From contig OY744467.1 of assembly GCA_963556145.1 (NCBI GenBank), forward strand, positions 2,914,001-2,978,000: a stretch of DNA of 64,000 bases, written 5' to 3'. Made by a program: the position numbers and the translations under genes. The notes beneath the pieces are model-generated. The model did not search any database. It had not been told where the DNA came from and worked only from the letters and a program-made list of their open reading frames with translations. How positions within the stretch are numbered: position 1 is the stretch's first letter; the number at the start of each line of letters is the position of its first letter. Shown piece by piece: positions 24,016 to 35,159 of the stretch. Source of the DNA: Hygrocybe punicea. Taxonomy: Eukaryota > Basidiomycota > Agaricomycetes > Agaricales > Hygrophoraceae.

Positions 24016-24140
24016 TTCCTTATTTTGTAACACAAAAACCAAAAAGAATCACAACGTTCTCGGACTGTGCTGCTGTTTCAGGGCACGGTCGCATTTCCTA
24101 TCCTCTTTCCGTACACTTCAAAAGTGACCAGTGTGATTAG
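24016..24140 (+). repeat. YR element repeat B2
   Basis: Copy of B1 at the right end of the element. A short CT-rich spacer (23936-24015) separates it from A2. Confidence 0.88.
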
Positions 24141-24194
24141 AGTAAATATTTGCCGGCCCGCGCTTCCAGCTAAATTTTTTTTGTCGCAATATTA

Positions 24195-24770
24195 CAGCCG
24201 ATTCAGAAATGGATGACCAAATCAACTTTTTTTTTTTTGTAACTTTTTTTTTTTGAGACCGGCAACCACCGGGCCAGCTGTATTACCATAACCGTCCATG
24301 TCATGTGACACCAAGAGAATTGCTGAAATTACATAGAAATTCAAGTTATAAATTCATTGAGGGACATATGAGAAATGTGAAGCCTATGAAAATTGGAATG
24401 TGGCTAGGTGAAGGGCTACATAAGTTTAAATTATTTTTTGTGGTGTATTCAAGGATGACATGGATTTTCGGTGTCCAAAACATGACTTGTGGCCTGAAAT
24501 TGGCACCAAAAATATTTATTACACCACCAAAAAATAATTTAAACTTATGTAGCCCTTCACCTAGCCACATTCCAATTTTCATAGGCTTCACATTTCCCAT
24601 ATGTCCCTCAATGAATTTATAACTTGAATTTCTATGTGATTTCAGCAATTCTCTTGGTGTCACATGACATGGACGGTTATGGTAATACAGCTGGCCCGGT
24701 GGTTGCCGGTCTCAAAAAAAAAAGTTAAAAAAATAAAAAAGTTGATGGTCATCCATTTCCGAATCGGCTG
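24195..24770. mobile_element. palindromic MITE, TA target (Tc1/mariner-like)
   Basis: Two long arms (about 24195-24440 and 24525-24770) are inverted copies, starting CAGCCGATTCAGAAATGG and ending CCATTTCCGAATCGGCTG, flanked by TA. Both arms read MTPRELLK... by mirror symmetry, which is not a gene. A broken copy of one arm lies at 41672-41803. It ends 7 bp before the first ATG of the next gene. Confidence 0.88.
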
Positions 24771-24777
24771 TAATAGC

Positions 24778-26278
24778 ATGTCGCTCACTCCAATGTCTTG
24801 CTTTCGTACATTTTCCACTACATTTCGACGCCATCAGGTCCGCCCTAGAGCATCCGTGTTGGAGACGCCCCCGACGCCGAAAATTGATCTACCCCCAGCA
24901 TCGGAATGGGGATCCTACTTCTCACACTATAACGTTTTCGTCCGCGACCGCGTCTCCCTCCGGAACCCAGATACCGCTGCCGCAGTCGCAGAGTCCTTTG
25001 TACCTGGAGGAAATGCGTCGCGTGACAAGATTATCATTGAAGCATTCCCTGGCATGTTCGTCTTCATTCTTCTTGGTGCAAGTTACTAAATTATGGTATC
25101 TTGGACAGGACCAGGGGCACTCACGAGAGCTCTTCTTCAGCTGCCGAAAGATCGAATACGCAGACTTATTGTACTAGAAGACTACGAGCCCTATCTCGAG
25201 TATTTGCGGGTAATGGCTTATCTTTCTCACAGCGGTTCTCGACTTATCTTTCTTTAGCCGCTGGAGAAGGTTGATCCTCGAATTCATGTTTTACCAATGC
25301 GTGGTTTTTCTTGGGACACGTATGTGGCTATCGAAAACGTGGGGCTTCTGGATGCTGTGGAAACCATCTCATGGGATGGCGGTGGTCAGTGATTTCGTCT
25401 CGTCTTCCTCCCATGTCGACATCTTTCACAGTCCACCCCCAACTTCAATTTATCTCCCATTTACCCCAAACTATTTTTGGCGAGCAACTCGTTGCCCAGC
25501 TCTTCCGCTGCATTCCAGACAGGTCCTGGTTATTCAAGTACGGTCGCATGCCCATGAATTTTGTTTTGAGCGACTGGGTCTGGCAGGCGCGCGTCCGCAA
25601 GAGCTTGATTTCTTGTGTGCAAAACCTGATTTTGTTTTCGGTAGCGTATATCTTCCACCACTGGTGGCCATTCGACTCGATGCAAACTCAGTGTCATCGC
25701 AGAAGCTGTGTCCAACGTCAATCAGACTCTCACTCCTCGCGTCCTCCAGCCTTACAATAACCATTTCCATCCAATTAGAGACCAGCCTTCGGACAATAAG
25801 CCCCACAGACAGGTTGGAAGCCCATGCCAGGCGATCAATGTCGAACCGCTCGAGCACCAGGTAGGCCTCCACTTCTCAGTCAGCCCCAAGGTCTGATGGC
25901 AATCGTACAGTTCATTGACAAAGGCATGTTAGATAAATGGGACTATTGTCTCCGTCGTCTTTTCGTGTTGAAATCAAAGCCATTGAAATCCGCCATAAGG
26001 TATACAAATCAATGTTCAAATCAGACGGCTGTGCACTGAAGCATGTCCTTAGTCACCTAGCTCCAGGTTCTCAGATACTTCTAAAAGATGTCACAGATCC
26101 CAACCTCCCTGATTCTGAACGCATCGATATCAAAAAGCAAGTCCGACATCTCACGGTCGCTGAATGGGCGATCCTCATCAGGGCTTTTGACAGATGGCCT
26201 TTTGCACCAGAAGTATGTTCTGCCTAATAACTCCATCAGCGGGTGTTGACCAGAGCATCAGGATCTCGCAATTTCTGA
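24778..26278 (+). CDS. MTF1: mitochondrial transcription factor B / rRNA adenine dimethylase-like protein
   Basis: Member of the KsgA/TFB methyltransferase family; in fungi the mitochondrial member acts as transcription specificity factor. The start at 24778 (MSLTPMSCFRTFSTTFRRHQ) gives an Arg/Ser-rich N-terminus suited to mitochondrial import. Exons then give VRDRVSLRNPDTAAAVAESF, IIIEAFPGPGALTRALLQLP (SAM-binding motif I), RIRRLIVLEDYEPYLEYLRP, VLPMRGFSWDTYVAIENVG, LVAQLFRCIPDRSWLFKYGR, KLSVIAEAVSNVNQ, EHQFIDKGMLDKWDYCLRRL, HLAPGSQILLKDVTDPNLP and WAILIRAFDRWPFAPE. Intron 25052-25108 uses a GC donor (CTG|GCATGT). The intron after WVWQ may also start with GC, or with GT six bases later. The last exon and stop are inferred. 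A MITE occupies its immediate upstream region. Confidence 0.82.
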
Positions 26279-26632
26279 CGCATTCGGCGAGGATCAGCGG
26301 GTCTGATACGATCCCGCCTTGACTTGACCGCTGCGTTCCGTTTCAATTGATCGCGTGCATGGTTCATTCGTAATGCTATCACAATTTCTCTGGGGCTCGA
26401 ACAAAATATTTTGGGAGAAAACAAACTGCAGCAGAAACCGTTGAGAAAATAGTTTTCCCACGATTTTTTGGGTGTGCCAAAAATTTTATACAGTTAATAA
26501 TGGACTGGCCAGTGACACACCCAAATTGAATGTCACCTAGCATTGCTTTTACATTTGAATAATCTGAGCAATCAGAAAGTTTAAAATATATTCTGAGATA
26601 TTTTTGTAATTCTTAATTCAAATGCCATTACT
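26279..26632. other. AT-rich spacer before the PIF element
   Basis: No gene seen. AT-rich sequence without repeats, up to the ACT target duplication of the PIF/Harbinger element at 26630-26632. Confidence 0.35.
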
Positions 26633-26809
26633 GGGTGACTTCCCGCGGGGTAAATTTAAGATAGAATGACTTTATCCTGATGGTCCCAGCAGTCTGGACA
26701 TGAAATAGTAGTTATCTTTATTCTGTTCTCTAAACCACAGCATTAAAATATGCTTTAGTTAGCATAAATTCAAGTCCCAATTAAGCGTATCAGCGCAGTC
26801 ACCGTCTAC

Positions 26810-28172
26810 ATGAATGACGTTCACCATTACCTGCTTGAACAACAGGAGATCGAGAATGATCACCAGGACGACCGTAGGGCACAGCTTAATCTGGCCGTTG
26901 CATTTGTAATTGATGGTGCGGACCAAGCACGGCTCCAACGAATGAGACATCAACACCCTTCCCGCCTCTACTTGTGCCGACCCCAGCTCCTCCCCAACCC
27001 TCGCATCGCTACCCCATGGATCCAATTACGAGAAAGTAGAAGTGACCGTGCATACATGACCACGATGGGTTTTGATGTTGCGAGCTTTGAAGCTCTTATA
27101 GCCAAGGGTTTTGGACAGCACTGGTACAAGACAGCGATCCCCCGAGGAGATATTCGTGATGGAGCTGAACCACGTCCTGGGCGCCGTTCGTTGGATGCCG
27201 ATGGCGCATTGGGTCTCATACTGCATTACCTCAACTCAACCATGCGTGAAATCAGTCTGCAACAGATATTTGCATTGATTCCGACGACGGTCTCGCGATA
27301 TATTACTTTTGGTCTTCACATTCTCCTCGACACCCTCCACAAAATTGATGACGCCAAAATTGTCTGGCCTCACCAGCTTTCCGAGTTCCAGTATGACAAT
27401 GAACTTGTCCTTGTGCTTCACCCTCTTCTAGTCAGGGCATTTGCCACTATCGATGGACTCAATCTGCCTGTGCAGGTTTCAGATGACTGTGAGATTGAGA
27501 ACGCAACGTATAATGGCTGGAAGTCAGATCATTTTGTCAGCTCCATGTTTGTATTCTCTCCCCGAGGTCAGTTGCTCTAGTGCTTCCTTTGTCTTTCAGT
27601 CTCATATAATGTGCATAGGGCCTGTCATTGCTGCCCACGTGAATGCACCGGGCAGTTGGCATGATTCTCGGGTTGCCCTGCCCATATACGAGAAGCTGCG
27701 AACACAGACCCCCGCTGGGTATTATATTGTCGGAGATACAGCCTTTTCCCGTGGTGGAAATGGCCTCACAGGAGGCCGTATCCGTGCCCCATTGAAGTCA
27801 GGGGACAAGCTCCATGTAACACCACTCGCAATGGAGGAGCAGTTAAAGATTAACCGTCAGCTTTTGTCTTATCGCCAGACTGCAGAATGGGGCAATCGAG
27901 CCCTGCAAGGATCTTTCGGACGGTTACGGATACCCCTCGAGGCTAAACATAAAGATGATCGTGCGGACTTGCTGGAGATATGTCTCAGGTTACACAATCT
28001 CCGCTGCTGATGGGTAGGGTTCAATCAGATCCAGTCTGTCTATGACAAGCAGTGCGATGGTAATCCTGATGAGTTACATATATGGCAACAATTTGAGGAC
28101 ATTCTTTTTTCGGAGCAGAGGAGGATGGATAGGGTATCAAGGTTTCACATTGTGGCAGAGTACTACGAGTAA
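26810..28172 (+). pseudogene. PIF/Harbinger (HARBI1-like, DDE_Tnp_4) transposase
   Basis: Two exons with an intron at about 27567-27618 joining FVFSPRG to PVIAAHVNAPGSWHDSRVA. The DDE residues are visible: FATIDGLNLPVQ (first Asp), YYIVGDTAFSRGG (second Asp), TAEWGNRALQGSFGRLRIPL (Glu). A TGA at 28008-28010 cuts the protein, but the frame continues after it as WVGFNQIQSVYDKQCDGNPD ... FHIVAEYYE to a natural stop at 28170, so the TGA is a later mutation (CGA to TGA fits). Otherwise full length. Confidence 0.9.
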
Positions 28173-28338
28173 GGACAGTGTACATTACGAAGTAATGTAA
28201 CAGAGGTGTTGTTATGAAACTTGTGAGTAAGGACAGTTTTGAGACAGCATAACAAGTGAGATCATAGACATTTTACGAGTAAGGACAGTGTGAGGCCACC
28301 GTGTTTGGGCCAGTAAGGGTTAGACAGATCAGAGGGGG

Positions 28339-30343
28339 TTAGATTTTCATCGGAGAGATGGGAGGCACTTTACTGGGACTAATCAGGAGAGATAAGCCTA
28401 ACCCGCGCGATGGGGTCAGTGTGAGTTCAAACGTGTCTTCAGTTGGATTGAGAGTGGGTTGCTCGAGTTTCGGCACAATGTCCAGGGTTTGCATCGGTTG
28501 AACAGCTGTGATAGAGGGTCTGTGCAGTGGAGAAAGAGCGCTCTTGAATGCATAGGTGCATGAGAGGGCACGAGAGGGTAAGGGCTTGATTGCCCTCTTG
28601 TGGGGATCCCCATCACTCAGTTCGTTGTCTGTAATCCAAATGACACTCCCACCGCCATCAGCGTAGTGGGTCTCATTGCGAAACTTGTTGTGATAGGTGC
28701 CACGGGAATGGGGCTGAGCGCGGATGGGGCCTCTGGGACCATTGCTATTCATGCCCATCTCAAGCTTCAACTGCAAGAGATCTTGTGCTCAATCGGCTTC
28801 ATAAACACGGCCCTGGAGTGCAGTGAGCTGTGTGCGCAAGGATTCAATAAGGACCTGAGCATCACGATGCTGCTGTGACACAACCAATGCTTGAGTACTT
28901 GCGAGTGCTCGCTGTGATCGTTCATGGTCTCGAGCCACCTCGGCAGAAGGATCAAATGCCTGTGCGATCTTGTGGACTAGATCTGCACCATCACCTCCAC
29001 GAGCATTGCGCCGAACTGGTACCTGTCCCCGAATGCCGTGCATAACAACTGGGCCTGGTTGCACCCGATCTGCTGGATTAACCGGATCATCCTGATCACT
29101 GTTCAGGCTGATGACACTCTCATCATCACTCTCATCCTCGTCGTCTGCGATGTCCGCATCCTCTTGATCAGAGTCATCAAGATTGCGTGTGCCACCCTTG
29201 TTGTTTATCATAGCATCAATCTTCCAGCTGCGCTCAACGTGAGGTGGACAAACACCATCTCCAGTCGGCTTTGGAGTCCTAACCAACTGAAGAGACATCA
29301 GTATGGTCATTTGTCCCAGGCAGGAATAACGTACCGAACGAAACTTCTTCTCCAGTGAATCCTGAGTCCTCATTGCACGGTTATGGTTCCTCAACCAACG
29401 CGAGAAGCGCCGATGCATGGTGATCCAGCCATTCATGCCTGTAGGCAACCTCTTCTCGACCTCGTCTAGAAGAACCTTGATATTGTGCAAGGTGAAGTTT
29501 ACCGCACCTTTCGGTTGTCCACGTTTCGCTGTAGGCCTAAGGCTGTCTTCATCAGAGTCGGCATAAGCCTTGCGCTTAGTACCTTGTTTACGGGACCGCT
29601 CGTTCACAGCCTTTTTCTTTGCAACAGGGCCACCTGATGCTTCTCTCCCTTTGCGTCGTGCACCAGCCACCTTTTCAGTTGCAGCACGACGGGGGGCTTT
29701 CGAAACATGCTCCACATCACATGCAGCGCCTCCATTGGTCACACTCAATTGAGCAATAGACGTGTACGGCAGAGAGGCCATGCTGCCATTTCCATGCATG
29801 GACATTGAGCTGTCACAGTCGTATGGCGCCTGTGCTGACATTGAGCGCATATTCTCCCAATCGTTATGGCGAGTCTGGAAGCTGCAAATCAGATGGGAAG
29901 ATATAGAGTAAAGGAACACCTACAGGGTAATGATCCCATTGATTAGGAAGACCGCCATACTGGGCATTCAATGGATTGTGCACCTGATATACTATTAGCA
30001 GGTGTATGGTGTATAGTGTACGACTTACCGTAAGAGGTGTGAACGGTTGCCGATCTAGAGGGTGATGCGGCGGAGAATCATTACGTATCTGCAAAGGCTT
30101 CAGCTTTATTCTTGTATTGTAAAGAGCATGACGTACTGGGGCAAGAGCCATGGGTACGGCACCATTGTATGGCACCCAGCGGTTGTGGGAATTTTGGTAA
30201 ACCGAGTCGGCTCTGGTTTCAAATGGACGGGCAAGCTCATGAAGAGTCGGCAAAGGGAGCAAGCTTGAGGGATTGGGTGCGGAGGATGTATGCGATGGGT
30301 TGACACTCAGAGACATACGAGAAGAGTCAGGTGTCGACGACAT
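28339..30343 (-). pseudogene. Myb/SANT-like protein of the PIF/Harbinger element
   Basis: Start MSSTPDSSRMSLSVNPSHTS at 30343, several introns. The DNA-binding part is TLHNIKVLLDEVEKRLPTGM, WITMHRRFSRWLRNHNRAMR, SLEKKFRS joined to LVRTPKPTGDGVCPPHVERS and MINNKGGTRNLDD, which is the usual helix set of this partner protein. An acidic stretch and a coiled coil (AQVLIESLRTQLTALQGRVY) follow. A TGA at 28789-28791 interrupts the coiled coil (EAD-stop-AQDLLQLKLEM), again consistent with CGA to TGA. The frame goes on for 145 more codons. Confidence 0.82.
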
Positions 30344-31553
30344 GTGGGGATTGAAGGGAAGGGGGGAGTGTCCAGAATCCTGGTGATTTGTGGGCTTCTT
30401 ATAGCAATGATACAGCTTGGCGCCCATTTCATGCATGCGAGTAGTGGCCATGCCTAGGACATGCAGGGCTGAATTCAATAAACCTGAATAAGAACGGCAC
30501 GACGAGCCAGTGAAGCTGTTGGTGTGAAGTGGTCAGGGTGAACTACGCCCAAGTTAACTTGCTCACCTTGAAATCGGCAAGAGCACAAATGGTTGAAACT
30601 TGAAAGATCCTCTCCCATTCATTGTTGAGTCCCTCAGAAAGCCAGTTGCATTTGCCGTGACGCCGTTTGACATTGCAACGATCCAGAGGGCAGGAATCGG
30701 GCAAGGGATATTGGTGGAGTTGGAAGCGGCCAATTCCGACACGATCAGGGCTGTTTCAGGTGGAAGGACTGAAAGGGGTCGGGCTAGTGGGGCATAAAGG
30801 ATGCGCAGATGGCAATGTACCGTATTGAAGACTGACAAAGCAGCACAACGAGAGGACTTGAAAACTTTCAGAAGGTGGGAAATGGGCCAACAGGATGGCT
30901 ATGTCCTGAAACGGATTATTCACGCAAAGCACACTAAATCGTTGATTTGGGCATGGAGAGGTCTCGATGCCCAAATCAATGATTTAGCGGATGCTAGGAC
31001 AGGTTTAAATTTTATTGAGAGCCCTCAAAGGACCCGAGGCAAAGGCCCATTGGACTACTTTTGGTTGAAAATATGATTCTATCTTAGATTTATCCTGTGG
31101 GAAGTCACCCACTTCCCGTAGCATTTAAATAATCTAAAAACATACTATTATGGTAGGGGTAATGAAAATTGAATGTGTAATAAAAATTGTCTGGATCAAT
31201 GTGTTCCGCTTCTCCATATCCCTCACAAAAATTGGGAGACATAAATGTATGATACAATGGAGACCTTGTCAACTTTAATGCCTGAAATGTTGACAGAGTG
31301 AAGCTCACCTAAGGTGGGTCTTCTACGAAGGTTTTTGAGGTCTGCAAGATGGGGTAATTATGTCACAGGAAACCCGTCTTGCAGACTAGCCTAGCATGGT
31401 CAATCTAAAAATAGAATTGCCTTCCCCTCTCGTGTCCCTCTGGTGAACCTGGCGTGGGGTTTTTCCCCTGCGGTTTTTGCTAATTCTTTCACTACCTCTG
31501 CCACCACATTGCCACCACATTGCCAGCAACAATGACAACAATAGAGCTAGGGT

Positions 31554-32548
31554 GTGCCCACCTACTAGCCCCCAGTCACTCACCTCCCCTCTGCTAATTT
31601 TCTGTGATGCAGTATAACTGAGAGGGCCCAACAATGACAATGCAGCATAGATGCAAGCAATGATGATGACAAGGACAAGGACAGGAGAGCATGAGCAACA
31701 AGAAGGGCAATGTCTCCCTGCCCTCCCTACTGCTCCACCTCCCTACCTCCCAAGCCAACCCCTCCTCACAAATACATACAACCATGTCAATTGATGTGCG
31801 CACGGCGTTCACGAGGTGTTTTCCTCCCTGTCTTCCCTTGCTGCCACCTCCCGAGCCAACCCCACCTCGCAAATATGTACATCTGCATCAATTGATGCAT
31901 GCACTGCATTCACGAGGTGTTCAGGATGACAAGGATGGGGACAGGAGGCATGAGCAACAGGGAGGGCAATGACAAGAAGTCGCCCCACCTTCCCTGCTGC
32001 CACCCAAGCCAACACCACCTCGCAAATATGTATGTCCACATCAATTGACGTGTGTACAGCGTTCGTGAGGTGTTTTCAGGGTACCTGCCTGTCAACAGGT
32101 ACATCACAGGGGGAGGACACCTGCATTTCAGGTCGCTGTTGCTGACAGCGAGCTCCACTTTCTCACTCTTCTTTACATGTACATAGGCTAATTTACACCC
32201 AAAAAAAAGAGAGGTCCTTCTGAATTGAGGAATCAGCAGGGGTCACATGTACATGTCTGTCCTGGACACCTCATGAATGCTGTGCATGTGTCAATTGACA
32301 TGGATGTACATATTCACAGGGTGGGGTTGGCTCGGGTGACAGCAGGGAAGGCAGGGAGACTTCTCATCGTTGCCCTCCCTGTTGCTCATGCCTCCTGTCC
32401 CCATCCTTGTCATCATTGTTGCTTGCACCTATGCCATGTCATCATCATTGTGCCCTCTTGTCGTCCAAGGTTATAGTGGCAGTCACAGAAAATTAGTGGT
32501 GAGGGACTGGGGACTTACCTGGGCCAGTATGTGGGCGCACCACCTCCT
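31554..32548. repeat. imperfect inverted-repeat element with internal tandem units
   Basis: Outer arms match as inverted repeats: GTGTGCCCACCTACTAGC...CCCAGTCACTCACC...GCTAATTTTCTGTGA on the left against GTGCGCCCACATACTGGCC...CCCAGTCCCTCACCACTAATTTTCTGTGA on the right. Inside, a unit with CAAGCCAACC, a CAATTG palindrome, GTTCACGAGGTGTT and AGCAACAGGGAGGGCAATG recurs (31755, 31855, 32005, and inverted near 32340). No coding sequence is supported. Confidence 0.55.
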
Positions 32549-33003
32549 GGCCTTTCCCTCCCTCATTGTATTCAATGCTGTGGGTGACAGTGATGTGGAA
32601 GTTGGCAGTGGCTGCTGGTGAAGGACAATGGTGGTGAATGAAGTCGAAAGAGGCAATCAGTCACGATGTATATATTACTACTAGTAGTCCAACACTTTGC
32701 CCTTGACCATGGGTTTCTCTACACAACTAGCTATAATTTCATCACCAACCTGAAGGGGCATATCTCAGTTATGTCCTTGTATTTTTTCAGTATTTTATTT
32801 GCTCTTGTTCACTGCACAATATGAGATTTATGTTCAGTAGGAGATTTATTCATGCTCTGATTGGCTGCTAGGAAATTATGTAACCACAAACCTCCTGCAA
32901 ACCTCCCACGAACCTCCCATGAACCTCCTACTCCTAACCCATGAACCTCCCACAAACTGCCCCCCCCTTGAGCTTACCCTTCATTACATCCCATTGAACT
33001 TCC

Positions 33004-33223
33004 TCGTGTTGCCATGGTGGAGCTAAAACTGGCTAGCCATTTTTTAGCCATTGTGAATTAAAAATCCAGTAAATGGCAGAAACTCTGAAAATATTTGAGC
33101 ATGTGCACCAATGTGATTTACATCCATGACAATTTATCTGTGATTTTATTGATTTTACTGGATTTTTAATTTACAATGGCTAAAACATGGCTAGCTGGTT
33201 TTAGCCAAGCTGTGGCAACACCA
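33004..33223. mobile_element. 220-bp hAT-type MITE
   Basis: TIRs TCGTGTTGCCATGGTGGAGC and its inverted counterpart ending TGTGGCAACACCA, with exact 8-bp target duplication GAACTTCC (32996-33003, 33224-33231). Inner arms TAAAACTGGCTAGCC and AATTAAAAATCCAGTAAA are also inverted, so most of the element folds back. Confidence 0.88.
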
Positions 33224-33481
33224 GAACTTCCCCCCTCAAGCTGTGATGTCTTATAGGCAGATCTTGTACAGAATGAATGAGAGTGGTGGGTGCAGACAAA
33301 GCCAGCAAAATGGTTTGAACCCTATTGACTAACCATCCTGAGAGCCTCATATGCATGCCAAGAGCCTCTTATGGGTTTTTTTGGTAATTTGATTGTGTCC
33401 CACTTGTATATCATTGTCACAGTACTGTGGCAATCTTGATTTAACATTTTCTACTGCACAAAAATAATAGACAAAAAAACA

Positions 33482-33612
33482 TGAGAACCTTGACAAAAAC
33501 ACATTTCAGAAAAAAAACATATCAGAACTTGACAAAAAAACATATTAGAATTTGACAAAAAAAATATCAGAACTTGACAAAAAAACATCTCAAGAACTTG
33601 ACAAGAACATCT
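33482..33612. repeat. minisatellite, unit about 25-27 bp
   Basis: Five to six irregular copies of AGAACTTGACAAAAAAACAT plus a few bases. Confidence 0.8.
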
Positions 33613-34493
33613 CAGTCAGAAGGTCTTACAACCCTTCTGAAGGAGGGTAGTCTGCAAGACTACTTTCCCATTACATAAATACCTGGTCCTGTTGACCTGA
33701 GAAGTACTGCCAAGGATGGTGAAGCTGGGGAGATGAAAAGGTGCGCATCTTGAGTGTGTGTACATTCTAACATGGCCCAGATCCCAGAGATCTGGTACAG
33801 ATACAACAGTTTTCAAACCTCATATATACTATGAACTCTTTAACCATTCTCAAATCCAACTTATATTGCATGTGAGAGCTTTGTAGGAAGGAAATTTGAG
33901 CAACAACTTGGACAAGGCCATCCCAGCGTGACATTACCCTGTTTCAAGCCCCGCACTTTCTGTGACACTCAGTGACTTTTTTTTTTCATTACACATCCAA
34001 TCACTCAAAATCTGAGTTGTGTTCGTGGTCTGTGCCTGATGGCTGATTCTTTCACTTGAAAAATCCAAAAAATTCAGGGCAGTCCTTATCAACCTCCTCT
34101 CTTACTGTTATCTCTTCTGTGCTGCATCATATAATATTCTCAGCCATGAAAGAAATGTTCAGGGAGCAATAGGTCAATTGCCAAATACAACTGCCTCTTA
34201 AATAGTATGATAACAAATTTGCTCATTCCTACTTCCCTATAATCTAGAATGCTGTACAACAGATGACAACATGAAGACAGCTGTGCTGTTTGAGGAAGCC
34301 AATGTTGTATATGGCATGAATAAAGTCCTTTTTTTCATTAGATTTTTATTTGTACAATTGTTACTGATATCAATATGTGATTTTGCTTGAAATATACAAT
34401 TGGCATATAATACAATATATGTATACAGCAATATCACATTAAATTTTGTGTTTCAAGTAAAAATATCAGTACATTATCTAAGTCCTTTTCTGC

Positions 34494-34730
34494 TTATATG
34501 GCTGATATTTCCATATATAGTAACAGTGGTCACATGTGACTATGACTCCTGTGATTAGCTCAAAATTTAGCATATATGAGATAAAATTGCCTTATATGGT
34601 TAGACTGATCACATATGACTATTACCATTATGATCAGCAAAAGATTTAGTATATAATATCAAAATTTACCTTATATGGTTAGATTGGTCACATGTGACTG
34701 TCACACCTTGCCCGAAATGGTTATATTAGT
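34494..34730. repeat. three degenerate direct repeats of 80-100 bp
   Basis: TTATATGGTTAGACTGATCA-type start followed by CATATGACT or CATGTGACT, repeated near 34494, 34594 and 34671. Confidence 0.65.
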
Positions 34731-34950
34731 CAGCAGTTCAATTTTTAGCTGATTCCAATCAGAATTGAGACTTGTATGAATATTTTGAATATAATTGGAA
34801 GGTAATTTGATTTTTTGAGGCAACCCATATTTGGATGCTTATGTAAGCTTGTCCAAACATGGCCTCAACTTCATGTTATTTTCCAGTATCAGAAGTGGAA
34901 TCATATCTCTGGCTCAAAAAGATTTTGTCTACAGGTGATCAACTTTATCA

Positions 34951-34974
34951 ATTAATTAATTAATTAATTAATTA
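34951..34974. repeat. ATTA tetranucleotide microsatellite
   Basis: Six consecutive ATTA-phase repeats in AT-rich DNA. Confidence 0.9.
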
Positions 34975-35159
34975 TGAACCCTCACTGAATCAGGTGTGAT
35001 AAAGAACAAGTCTTTTAATAAATTAAAAGAACTCGTAACTCTGACCCATGAGATTAGCTATCCATGTCAATTTGATCAAATGGGGCAGTTTTCAAACTGG
35101 TATCAGAGTTTCAAAACTGCTAGATCAGCCATTGAAACACCCTTATTACAGCCGTTTTA

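Larger units (their letters stand above)
12632..24140 (+). mobile_element. Ngaro/DIRS-like tyrosine-recombinase retrotransposon, decayed, with nested insertions
   Basis: Order: repeat A1 (about 12632-13008), Gag-like region, reverse transcriptase, RNase H, tyrosine recombinase, then B1-A2-B2. This split-direct-repeat arrangement is diagnostic of Ngaro-type YR retroelements and needs no target duplication. The element starts only about 80 bp from the GH63 start codon and ends about 55 bp before the MITE that precedes the mitochondrial gene. All three coding parts have in-frame stops, the RT active site is changed, and two separate insertions split the pol region, so this copy is dead. Confidence 0.9.
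26633..31110. mobile_element. PIF/Harbinger DNA transposon (4.5 kb), both genes present but damaged
   Basis: Terminal inverted repeats GGGTGACTTCCCRCRGG then RTAAATYTAAGATAGAAT at both ends, with a 3-bp target duplication ACT (26630-26632, 31111-31113). It contains the two genes typical of the superfamily, a DDE nuclease (+) and a Myb-like DNA-binding protein (-), arranged tail to tail. Between them lie three copies of GAGTAAGGACAGT (28167, 28225, 28278). A 21-bp hairpin (30934-30987) sits near the right end. Confidence 0.93.

Noticed and set aside
24305..24663. Two identical 105-codon proteins on opposite strands
   Set aside because: They are mirror images made by the MITE palindrome; the same applies to the paired frames at 35220-35843 and 36643-37345.
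33482..33612. Short regular repeats that could suggest a CRISPR-like array
   Set aside because: Units are A-rich, uneven, with no unique spacers of fixed length, in a eukaryotic AT-rich repeat zone.
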